Assembly: GCA_937924895.1 (NCBI GenBank)
Contig: CALEYP010000093.1
Location: forward strand, 1-18,574
Direction: 5' to 3'
Length of the DNA: 18,574 bases
From: an uncultured Alphaproteobacteria bacterium
GTDB taxonomy: Bacteria > Pseudomonadota > Alphaproteobacteria > Puniceispirillales > Puniceispirillaceae
Notes under the pieces: generated by a model
What the model was told of the DNA's origin: nothing
What the model saw: only the letters and a program-made list of their open reading frames with translations
Databases searched by the model: none
Shown: positions 7,421 to 14,104 of the stretch, one piece after another
Numbering within the stretch: the stretch's first letter is position 1
How the letters are laid out: the number at the start of each line of letters is the position of its first letter
Position numbers and translations under genes: made by a program

Positions 7421-7975
7421 ATGGGAAAGATAGATAACACACGCCCGTTTGTTGCCGTGTCTATCGCTGTGCTAACGGTCTCTGATAGCCGTAGTCTAGA
7501 TGATGATAAATCAGGGGATTTGCTTGTCTCACGCCTCACAGAGGCAGGTCATCATTTGGCAGATCGTGCGATTATCCAAGATGATGAAGCGCTGATTACA
7601 GAACAGCTTCACCGCTTTATTGATAATAAAGAGATAGATGTTGTCATCGCAACTGGCGGGACAGGGCTAACTGGCCGCGATGTCACACCAGAAGCGTTTC
7701 GTGCGGTTTTTGAAAAGGAGATTGAAGGGTTTGGGGAAATGTTCCGCTTTTTATCCTTTCAGAAAATCGGCACATCAACTTTGCAAAGCCGTGCTGTTGC
7801 TGGTGTGGCAGGTGGCACCTATCTCTTTGCGTTACCAGGCTCTCCGTCTGCGTGCCGTGATGCGTGGGATGATTTGCTCGCCCATCAGCTCGATTACCGG
7901 CATCGTCCCTGTAATTTTGTGGAAATTATGCCACGCTTGACAGAATCGACCATTACACCGCGCAAACCATCTTAA
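7421..7975 (+). CDS. moaB: Molybdopterin adenylyltransferase-type protein MoaB
   Basis: MoaB belongs to the MogA/MoaB family, which adenylylates molybdopterin before molybdenum insertion in molybdenum cofactor synthesis. The protein is 184 aa from ATG 7421. It shows AVLTVSDSR at about 16-24, the family signature IATGGTGLTGRDVTPEA at 76-92 and the substrate loop LPGSPSACRDAW at 138-149. The start is set by AAGGAAG ending about 6 nt before this ATG. The same frame stays open upstream inside the lytic transglycosylase gene, but that segment does not resemble the family. In some organisms MoaB is redundant with MogA, so its exact contribution is unclear. rnhB starts 16 nt after the stop codon. 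No other Mo-cofactor gene is visible here. Confidence 0.93.
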   Translation: MGKIDNTRPFVAVSIAVLTVSDSRSLDDDKSGDLLVSRLTEAGHHLADRAIIQDDEALITEQLHRFIDNKEIDVVIATGGTGLTGRDVTPEAFRAVFEKEIEGFGEMFRFLSFQKIGTSTLQSRAVAGVAGGTYLFALPGSPSACRDAWDDLLAHQLDYRHRPCNFVEIMPRLTESTITPRKPS

Positions 7976-7991
7976 TTGACGGGGTAAGGCG

Positions 7992-8672
7992 GTGCAGCAG
8001 GCTGACGAGAAACCAGATTATCATCGCGAAGCAGCCTTTGCCGCCACAGGCTATGTGATAGGGGTTGATGAAGCGGGGCGCGGCCCCTGGGCAGGCCCTG
8101 TTTGTGCCGCCGCTTTTTGGATTCATCCCGATCAGCTAGACACCCTGCCGTCTGCCCTAACTGATAGTAAAAAATTAACCGCGCGCAAACGGGCGGCCAT
8201 TGAAACCAATCTTATATCTGCAAGCCATCTCTCTCAGGCAGCGTTTCGTTCCGCAACTGATATTGATGAAGGCGGCCTGTTGCCAGCGACTTTTGCCGCA
8301 ATGGCTGAGGCTGTATGTGATGTGGCTGACAGGCTGCTTGCGACTGACCCGCTAGGATGGGGGCGGATCGCCCTGATTTTGGTTGATGGTAACCTTCTCC
8401 CGCCCTTGCCCTATCCGGCTGAGGCTATCATTAAAGGAGATAGCCGGTCATTATCTATCGCAGCCGCCTCAATCATCGCCAAAGAGGCGCGTGATCGCGA
8501 GATGGCGCGTTTGCATGAGGTATATCCCTATTATGGATGGGACAGCAATCAAGGCTATGGCACCAAAGCACACCAAGCCGGGATTGCCTCTCATGGCATA
8601 ACACCACATCATCGGCGGTCATTCGCCCCTATCAAAGCCTATCTTGATACCGCCGGTGAGGCAGGGGCGTAA
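7992..8672 (+). CDS. rnhB: Ribonuclease HII
   Basis: RNase HII nicks RNA-DNA hybrids, including single ribonucleotides misincorporated by DNA polymerase, starting ribonucleotide excision repair in the cytoplasm. The 226 aa carry the four-residue acidic active site: Asp26 and Glu27 in GVDEAGRGPWAGPV, Asp132 in LVDGNLLP and Asp150 in IKGDSRSLSIAAASIIAK. The Asp132-Asp150 spacing matches the E. coli enzyme. The C-terminal YGWDSNQGYGTKAH and HRRSF elements are also typical. The start codon is GTG 7992 with TAAGG just upstream; no closer ATG gives the conserved N-terminus. It is the last gene of the plus-strand run that begins with the glycosylase gene, so two DNA-repair enzymes bracket this apparent operon. 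A 240-nt gap follows before ccrM. Confidence 0.96.
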   Translation: MQQADEKPDYHREAAFAATGYVIGVDEAGRGPWAGPVCAAAFWIHPDQLDTLPSALTDSKKLTARKRAAIETNLISASHLSQAAFRSATDIDEGGLLPATFAAMAEAVCDVADRLLATDPLGWGRIALILVDGNLLPPLPYPAEAIIKGDSRSLSIAAASIIAKEARDREMARLHEVYPYYGWDSNQGYGTKAHQAGIASHGITPHHRRSFAPIKAYLDTAGEAGA

Positions 8673-8738
8673 CAGGCGCAATAGCGGGCCTAATATGCAT
8701 TGATGATTTGTGCGACACAGCTGTCATTTCTACCCTCT

Positions 8739-8792
8739 ATCTTGTCAGTGCGACGCTTTCTTGGAAGGGGTTTCGCCGCCCTGCCACAAGAT
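8739..8792 (+). other. Imperfect long stem-loop in the rnhB-ccrM gap
   Basis: ATCTTGT (8739-8745) pairs exactly with ACAAGAT (8786-8792). After a CC bulge, CAG pairs with CTG, and GCG/CGC plus CG/CG pairs continue past two mismatches. That gives about 15 pairs around an 18-nt loop. No T-run follows, so it is not a clear terminator. It could be the 3' structure of the rnhB transcript or part of a ccrM leader. The rest of the 8673-8921 gap is AT-rich toward its right end, with a 12-bp palindrome ACTATATATAGT at 8818-8829, and holds no convincing gene. Confidence 0.3.
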
Positions 8793-8856
8793 ATCTGGTA
8801 TTTCCTACGCTGATCACACTATATATAGTATTGCTTTAAAATAATGATCTAACTCA

Positions 8857-8886
8857 TTGACTTTAATTGATTCTTTGGGGTTTGAT
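8857..8886 (+). promoter_or_regulatory. Candidate ccrM promoter
   Basis: TTGACT (8857-8862) resembles a -35 box and TTTGAT (8881-8886) a weak -10 box, 18 nt apart, about 36 nt before the ccrM ATG. No convincing CtrA box (TTAA-N7-TTAA) is visible. This is a pattern match only. Confidence 0.35.
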
Positions 8887-8898
8887 AGGATGGGAATC
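8869..8898. promoter_or_regulatory. Two GANTC methylation sites in the ccrM leader
   Basis: GATTC at 8869-8873 and GAATC at 8894-8898 are sites for the methyltransferase encoded immediately downstream. They lie 53-24 nt before its ATG and overlap the candidate promoter. In Caulobacter crescentus the ccrM promoter region also has GANTC sites whose methylation state tunes expression; a similar self-control here is inferred. Confidence 0.5.
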
Positions 8899-8921
8899 AA
8901 CCATTTTTAGGTCTTTTGGCA

Positions 8922-9998
8922 ATGAAAAAAGATGTCATTTATCACGGCGATTGCATTGAACAGCTTCGCAAATTACCAGATGAATCTGTCGATCTTGTTT
9001 TCGCAGACCCGCCTTATAATTTGCAATTATCAGGGGCGCTGCGTCGGCCGGACCAGTCAATGGTTGATGCGGTAGATGATGAATGGGATCAATTTGATTC
9101 CTTCGCTGCTTATGATCGCATGTGTCATGCGTGGCTTAGCGAATGCCAGCGTATTTTGAAACCTGATGGGGCGATTTGGGTCATTGGCTCTTATCACAAT
9201 ATTTTCCGCTTAGGGGTGCAGCTTCAGGATCTGGGGTTCTGGTTGCTGAATGATATTGTGTGGCGCAAGACAAATCCGATGCCGAATTTCAGAGGGCGCC
9301 GCTTCACAAATGCGCATGAGACACTTATCTGGGCGTCAAAGTCTGAGAAATCTAAATATACCTTCAATTACGAAGCCATGAAGGCGTTGAATGAAGATTT
9401 GCAAATGCGCTCTGATTGGACATTGCCGCTTTGCACAGGCGCAGAGCGCTTAAAAGATAGCGCTGGGAAAAAGGCCCATCCAACGCAGAAGCCAGAAAAT
9501 CTATTGGCGCGTGTTATTTTATCGTCAACACAGCGCGGCGATGTGGTGCTTGACCCGTTCTTTGGCACGGGCACAACAGGTGCCGTTGCCAAGAAATTGG
9601 GGCGTCACTTTATCGGTATTGAGCAAGATAAAACCTATGTCAAAGTCGCCACTGATCGCATCGCTGCAGTCACACCTGTTCAAGATAGCCATTTGCTTGA
9701 AACCAAAACAAAGCGGGCCCAGCCTCGTATCCCATTTGGGGCATTGGTTGAGCGTGGTTGGATCCGTGTGGGTGACAAGATGTTTGACCAAAAGCGTCGT
9801 TTTACTGCCATGGTCTGTGCTGATGGTACGTTGAAGACAGCAGAAAATGAAGCTGGCTCTATCCATTCACTTGGCGCCAAGCTGCAAGAGCAAGAATCCT
9901 GTAATGGCTGGACATTCTGGCATATTGAGCGTGATGGTAAAACCGTTGCGATTGATGAGTTACGCGCAGATCTACGCGCCGAAAATTACGCCAATTAA
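8922..9998 (+). CDS. ccrM: Cell-cycle DNA adenine methyltransferase (GANTC)
   Basis: CcrM transfers a methyl group from S-adenosylmethionine to N6 of adenine in GANTC, mostly in late cell-cycle hemimethylated DNA, and so couples gene expression to replication in alphaproteobacteria. The 358-aa protein has the beta-class order: catalytic DPPY at 29-32 first, the SAM-binding DPFFGTGTTG at 211-220 later, and AHPTQKP between them at 185-191. Residues about 255-358 form the extra C-terminal domain diagnostic of CcrM (IPFGALVERGWIRVGD... GWTFWHIE). The ATG at 8922 fits the family N-terminus. A TTG two codons earlier (8916) lies closer to the AGG at 8909-8911 and cannot be excluded. It stands apart from rnhB and probably has its own promoter. 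Its TAA (9996-9998) overlaps the stop codon of the convergent MFS gene. Confidence 0.97.
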   Translation: MKKDVIYHGDCIEQLRKLPDESVDLVFADPPYNLQLSGALRRPDQSMVDAVDDEWDQFDSFAAYDRMCHAWLSECQRILKPDGAIWVIGSYHNIFRLGVQLQDLGFWLLNDIVWRKTNPMPNFRGRRFTNAHETLIWASKSEKSKYTFNYEAMKALNEDLQMRSDWTLPLCTGAERLKDSAGKKAHPTQKPENLLARVILSSTQRGDVVLDPFFGTGTTGAVAKKLGRHFIGIEQDKTYVKVATDRIAAVTPVQDSHLLETKTKRAQPRIPFGALVERGWIRVGDKMFDQKRRFTAMVCADGTLKTAENEAGSIHSLGAKLQEQESCNGWTFWHIERDGKTVAIDELRADLRAENYAN

Positions 9999-11227
9999 GG
10001 TATTTCATCTCGCTTGGGTAATAGCAGTAGCCCTACCAGCGTTAACAAAATGACGATGGTCATGCCGGCCCGTTCGTGACCTGTGGCAAGAACAAGCCAG
10101 CCATAGATTAAGGGGCCAACAAAACTGGTGGCTTTGCCAGACACCATATAAAGACCAAATAGAGAGGCCTTATTCTCATCAGGCGCGCGTCGAGCGACAT
10201 AAGAGCGAGAGGCCGATTGGCTCGGTCCCACAAAAATCCCTAAACATAAGGTCGCTACCCAAAATAGCTCTTTGGTTGGGGCAAGGATTGCCATACCGCC
10301 AAAGAGGATGAGACCATAGAGAGACAGGCGGATCGTGCGCAGCGAGCCTAATCTATCATCAGCCCACCCGCCAAAAATCGCCCCAAGACCCGCACTAATG
10401 TTGAGTGAAATTGCAAATAGTAAAATCTCTGTTTGCGTGAAGCCAAACACTTTGGCAGCAAAAATACCGCCTAGCGCAAATAAGGTGACAAGCCCGTCAT
10501 TGAACAACATACGTGCTAATAGAAAGCGTATCATGTCGGGAATGGCTCTGGCGGTGCGAATGGCGTCGGCCATCTCATCCAAAAAGCGGCCTTTCACAGG
10601 TGTTGGCGCAGGTTTGGGCACAAATAAGAATAATGGTAGTGAGAAGATAAGGGCCCATAAACCAGCAAATATCATTGTCGCTCTGACATGTTCGGCTTGT
10701 GATTTATCAAGGCCAAAGGGGGCTGTCTCTGGCATGATAAAGATAGCGAGAGCAAGGGCAAGCGCGACTACGGCACCAACATATCCCGTACCCCACGCAA
10801 TACCAGATAGGCGTCCCATTTTGGCAGGCGGCACGATATGAACCAATAACGCATTATAAAACACAAAGCTGATTTCCATCATGAAGATAGAAATGGCAGA
10901 GATGACCAGGGCAAATATCACAAATTGCGCATCAGGTGCGGCAAACCATAATCCCATGACCGCAATTGCGCCAAGCGAAAGGCTGAGTGTCAAAGATTGT
11001 TTAATAAGCCCGCGTGAATCAGCAAATCGCCCAGCAAAAGGTGACGCCAATGCTACTAAAAAAGCTGTTGCGCCTGTCATTTGTGACCATAATAGCGTGC
11101 CATTTTCTGGGGCGAGGCTTGTGGTAAAATAGACAGCAAAGACAAAAGTTGCGTGCAAGGTGGGAACCGGAGAGGATGCCCAATCATACAAGGCCCAAGC
11201 AAAAGAAGCTTTTTTGGAGACTGTCAT
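9995..11227 (-). CDS. MFS transporter, UMF1/Atg22-like
   Basis: This is a 410-aa multi-pass inner-membrane protein with about twelve hydrophobic segments along its length. The N-terminus, SFAWALYDWASSPVPTLHATFVFAVYF, is characteristic of the UMF1 (Atg22-like) branch of the major facilitator superfamily. A cytoplasmic basic loop, FVPKPAPTPVKGRF, at about residues 206-219 separates the two six-helix halves. Later features include GAIFGGWADDRLG and GPSQSASRSYVARRAP, the latter typical of this branch. The substrate is unknown; the yeast relative exports amino acids from the vacuole, but that does not transfer. It starts 32 nt after apt on the same strand, suggesting co-transcription with apt and perhaps glcB, with GAGAG about 9 nt before the ATG. 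Its stop codon (9995-9997) overlaps the ccrM stop on the other strand, so no terminator lies between them. Confidence 0.85.
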   Translation of the reverse strand: MTVSKKASFAWALYDWASSPVPTLHATFVFAVYFTTSLAPENGTLLWSQMTGATAFLVALASPFAGRFADSRGLIKQSLTLSLSLGAIAVMGLWFAAPDAQFVIFALVISAISIFMMEISFVFYNALLVHIVPPAKMGRLSGIAWGTGYVGAVVALALALAIFIMPETAPFGLDKSQAEHVRATMIFAGLWALIFSLPLFLFVPKPAPTPVKGRFLDEMADAIRTARAIPDMIRFLLARMLFNDGLVTLFALGGIFAAKVFGFTQTEILLFAISLNISAGLGAIFGGWADDRLGSLRTIRLSLYGLILFGGMAILAPTKELFWVATLCLGIFVGPSQSASRSYVARRAPDENKASLFGLYMVSGKATSFVGPLIYGWLVLATGHERAGMTIVILLTLVGLLLLPKRDEIP

Positions 11228-11259
11228 GGGCGTACTCTCAGACTTACAACATCATATTG

Positions 11260-11790
11260 TTAAAATTCATATTGCTGTAAGCTAACCACAGGGCAGTCCT
11301 TCGCCGCAAGTCTCGCGCGTCCCTCGAGACCTGTTAATTCAATGAGGCAGGCCGCGCCAGCAATGATGCCGCCAGCCTGTCGGATGAGGTTGGTTGATGC
11401 CACCAATGTTCCGCCTGTTGCCAGCAGATCATCAACAAGCATGACCCTTTTACCCTCAAGGCCGCGGCTGGCTTGGACAGACAGCCTAGCTTCGCCATAT
11501 TCAAGCGCGTAGGATTCTTCGAAGACTTTGCCTGGTAATTTGCCAGCTTTGCGGATCATCACAGTGCCTGTTTGATGGGCAAGGGCAAGTGGCAAGGCAA
11601 ATAGAAACCCTCTGGCATCAATGCCAGCAATAATATCAGGGCGAAGTGGCCGCGTGACATCTGTGAGGGCATCGATGGTTTTCTGAAGGATAGCCGCATC
11701 TTCTAGTGCTGGGCTAATATCATAAAAGGTAATACCAGGCTTCGGAAAGCCTGGCGTTTTAGAAATATGGTCATCAAGAGAAAATGTCAT
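11260..11790 (-). CDS. apt: Adenine phosphoribosyltransferase
   Basis: Apt makes AMP from adenine and PRPP in purine salvage, in the cytoplasm. The 176-aa protein has the family N-terminus PGFPKPGITFYDISPAL at about 13-29, IIAGIDARGFLFA at 53-65, a flexible loop containing RKAGKLPGKV at 80-89, and the PRPP-binding signature RVMLVDDLLATGGT at 115-128. A start at ATG 11790 is preferred because AGGAG lies six bases upstream. The in-frame ATG at 11796 touches that AGGAG and would be badly spaced. glcB ends 28 nt upstream and the MFS gene begins 32 nt downstream, giving an apparent glcB-apt-MFS transcription unit. An imperfect inverted repeat (CTTACA...TGTAAG) brackets the stop codon, without a T-run. 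Confidence 0.96.
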   Translation of the reverse strand: MTFSLDDHISKTPGFPKPGITFYDISPALEDAAILQKTIDALTDVTRPLRPDIIAGIDARGFLFALPLALAHQTGTVMIRKAGKLPGKVFEESYALEYGEARLSVQASRGLEGKRVMLVDDLLATGGTLVASTNLIRQAGGIIAGAACLIELTGLEGRARLAAKDCPVVSLQQYEF

Positions 11791-11818
11791 ACCCATCTCC
11801 TATCTCTTGACGGGGCGC

Positions 11819-13990
11819 CTACCCCGCTTGCTTTTTTTCCAAGCGGCGACGATGCAAGACAGGCTCTGTATAGCCTGACGGTTGCTCACGGCCTTTAAAG
11901 ACAAGGTCACAAGCTGCTTGGAAGGCGATAGAGCTATCAAACTGTCCGGCCATTGGCTGATAATCTGGGTCAGACGCATTCTGTTCATCAACAATGGCGG
12001 CCATTTTTTGCATCACGGCCATCACTTGGTCTTCTGTACAAATGCCATGATGTAGCCAGTTTGCCAAATGTTGTGAGGAAATACGCAATGTGGCACGATC
12101 TTCCATTAAGCCAACATCATTGATATCTGGTACTTTTGAACAACCAACACCAGCATCAACCCAGCGGACAACATAGCCCAAAATCCCTTGCGCGTTGTTC
12201 TCAAGCTCTTTTGTGATATCAGCGTCTGACCAATTCGGGCGCAGTGCCACAGGTATGGTGAGGATGTCATTGATATCAGCGCGATCACGGCTGGCTAGCT
12301 CTGCCTGTCTGGCGAAGACATCGACCTTATGGTAATGCATCGCATGCAAGGTTGCCGCTGTTGGCGATGGTACCCAGGCGCAATTGGCGCCAGCCATCGG
12401 ATGACCAATTTTCTGGTCAATCATATCAGCCATGAGATCTGGCATCGCCCACATCCCTTTGCCAATTTGGGCCTTACCAGAAAAGCCGCATTCTAGGCCA
12501 ATATCTACATTCCAATTTTCATAAGCACCGATCCACGCGGCTTGTTTCATGTCGCCCTTGCGGATCATTGGCCCGGCTTCCATTGAAGTGTGGATTTCAT
12601 CACCTGTTCTGTCGAGGAAACCAGTATTGATAAATACCACACGATCTTTAGCGGCGCGGATGGCTTCTTTCAGGTTGACCGTTGTCCGGCGTTCCTCATC
12701 CATAATGCCAATTTTCATGGTATGGTTTGGCAAGCCCAACAAGGCTTCGACCTTGTCAAAAATCTCTGTTGCGAATGCCACTTCTTCAGGGCCATGCATC
12801 TTTGGCTTTACAATATAAATTGAATTTTGACGCGAATTGCTCGCTTTGCCTTCGCCTGCTCTGGCAAAATCATGCATCGCTGCCAAGGTCGTCATGAACC
12901 CATCCATAATCCCTTCTGGAATTTCACTGCCATCTGATAGGAGAATGGCAGGGTTTGTCATGAGATGGCCAACATTTCTTACAAGCATCAAGGACCGACC
13001 TGGTAAGCGCACCTCATCACCATTTGGACCTGTGTAATAGCGATCATCATTCAAAGACCGTGTAATGTTCTGGCCGCCTTTGACCATTTCCACTGATAGA
13101 TCACCCTTCATCAGGCCAAGCCAGTTACGATAGGCGAGAACCTTATCTTCTGAATCAACGGCCGCCACGGAATCTTCGCAATCCATAATCGTCGAAATGG
13201 CAGATTCTAGGATGATATCATTAATATAAGCCTTATCTTCTGCACCAATCGCACCCTTATTATCAATCAAGATGTCGATATGAAGATTATGACGCTTGAG
13301 TAAGATAGATGTCGGCATCTGGGCGCTGCCACGATAGCCCGTAAATTGTTCAGCCTCGGCCAGATATGTCTTGGTATCACCTACAGAGATCACAAGCACG
13401 CCATCAATCACCTCAAAACCAGTGACATCATGCCATGAGCCCAATTTCAGTGGGGCCGCATCGGTCAAGAAATCGCGGGCTTTGGCAATGACCTTTTGCC
13501 CACGCACAGGATTATAAGATTTAGTTCTCTCAGCGCCATCTGCATCAGCAATCGCGTCAGTGCCATAAAGGGCATCATAGAGGCTGCCCCATCTTGCATT
13601 AGCCGCATTCAAGGCATAGCGGGCATTCATCACAGGCACAACCAATTGCGGACCAGCAATGGTGGCAATCTCAGCATCTACCCGTGAGGTTTCAATCGAA
13701 AAGGCAGGGCCTTCTGGTACGATATAACCAATATCTTTTAAGAAGGCTTGATAGGCGTCTGCCTCAAGACCTGCGTCACGATTTGCAACCAAATAGGCAT
13801 CGATTTGGCTTTGCATTTCGTCACGAATGGCTAGCAAAGCTCTATTTTTAGGGGCAAGATCATGAACAGCTTCATCAAAACCTGCCCAGAAGGCGTCAGA
13901 TGAGAGAGGAAGACCCTCTAATAATTCTTGGTTTACGAAGTCATAAAGGTCAGCAGCGATCGATAGCTGCCCAACAGAAATATAGCCCAT
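11819..13990 (-). CDS. glcB: Malate synthase G
   Basis: GlcB condenses glyoxylate with acetyl-CoA to give malate and CoA, allowing growth on glycolate, glyoxylate or C2 compounds. The 723 aa match the long monomeric G isoform. Residues line up with the E. coli enzyme: Arg338 in LVRNVGHLM, the Mg-binding Glu432 in MDEERRTT and Asp460 in TGFLDRTGDE, the conserved Cys617 in GVGCSKVPD, and the catalytic base Asp631 in MEDRATLRISSQ. GKAQIGKGMWAMPDLM and AWVPSPTAATLHA are also present. ATG 13990 has GAGGG five bases upstream, fixing the start. apt follows 28 nt downstream. The 114-nt region upstream carries a TATAAT-like -10 box inside a short palindrome. No isocitrate lyase or glycolate oxidase gene is in the window, so its pathway partner is unknown. 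Confidence 0.98.
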   Translation of the reverse strand: MGYISVGQLSIAADLYDFVNQELLEGLPLSSDAFWAGFDEAVHDLAPKNRALLAIRDEMQSQIDAYLVANRDAGLEADAYQAFLKDIGYIVPEGPAFSIETSRVDAEIATIAGPQLVVPVMNARYALNAANARWGSLYDALYGTDAIADADGAERTKSYNPVRGQKVIAKARDFLTDAAPLKLGSWHDVTGFEVIDGVLVISVGDTKTYLAEAEQFTGYRGSAQMPTSILLKRHNLHIDILIDNKGAIGAEDKAYINDIILESAISTIMDCEDSVAAVDSEDKVLAYRNWLGLMKGDLSVEMVKGGQNITRSLNDDRYYTGPNGDEVRLPGRSLMLVRNVGHLMTNPAILLSDGSEIPEGIMDGFMTTLAAMHDFARAGEGKASNSRQNSIYIVKPKMHGPEEVAFATEIFDKVEALLGLPNHTMKIGIMDEERRTTVNLKEAIRAAKDRVVFINTGFLDRTGDEIHTSMEAGPMIRKGDMKQAAWIGAYENWNVDIGLECGFSGKAQIGKGMWAMPDLMADMIDQKIGHPMAGANCAWVPSPTAATLHAMHYHKVDVFARQAELASRDRADINDILTIPVALRPNWSDADITKELENNAQGILGYVVRWVDAGVGCSKVPDINDVGLMEDRATLRISSQHLANWLHHGICTEDQVMAVMQKMAAIVDEQNASDPDYQPMAGQFDSSIAFQAACDLVFKGREQPSGYTEPVLHRRRLEKKQAG

Positions 13991-14023
13991 AATTGCCCTC
14001 TTTTAAGCATGAATGAAAAGCGT

Positions 14024-14039
14024 CTCATATTATAATGAG
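14024..14039 (-). promoter_or_regulatory. Candidate glcB -10 box within an inverted repeat
   Basis: On the minus strand TATAAT occupies 14034-14029, about 39 nt before the glcB ATG. It is framed by CTCAT (14024-14028) and ATGAG (14035-14039), a 5-bp inverted repeat. No good -35 hexamer is seen at normal spacing, which would fit an activator-dependent promoter or simply a different sigma preference. The arrangement could let a regulator bind over the -10 box; this is speculative. Confidence 0.35.
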
Positions 14040-14060
14040 GATTCATCAAAAAAGAGAATG

Positions 14061-14091
14061 AAAAAATGACAAACCTTTCCATATTGTGGAA
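14061..14091 (-). terminator. Weak terminator-like hairpin after the phosphohexomutase gene
   Basis: Downstream of the phosphohexomutase stop on the minus strand, TTCCA and TGGAA (14091-14087 and 14081-14077) can form a 5-bp stem with a 5-nt loop. A run of six T residues lies about 10 nt further on (14066-14061). The stem is short and the T-run is offset, so termination would be inefficient. The same stretch contains CTTTCCAT twice (14075-14082 and 14095-14102). Confidence 0.25.
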
Positions 14092-14104
14092 TGGCTTTCC
14101 ATTT

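Noticed and set aside
8703..8813. 36-codon plus-strand ORF in the rnhB-ccrM gap
   Set aside because: It has no Shine-Dalgarno sequence and no recognisable motif, and the region is better explained as leader or spacer.
8836..8853. Possible CtrA box upstream of ccrM
   Set aside because: TTAA at 8836-8839 is not followed by a second TTAA at 7-nt spacing.
10335..10841. 168-aa plus-strand ORF antisense to the MFS gene
   Set aside because: Its composition is that of reverse-complemented membrane-protein codons; it has no domain, ribosome site or neighbour supporting it.
12549..12823. Plus-strand ORFs inside glcB
   Set aside because: They are shadows of the highly conserved malate synthase coding sequence on the other strand.
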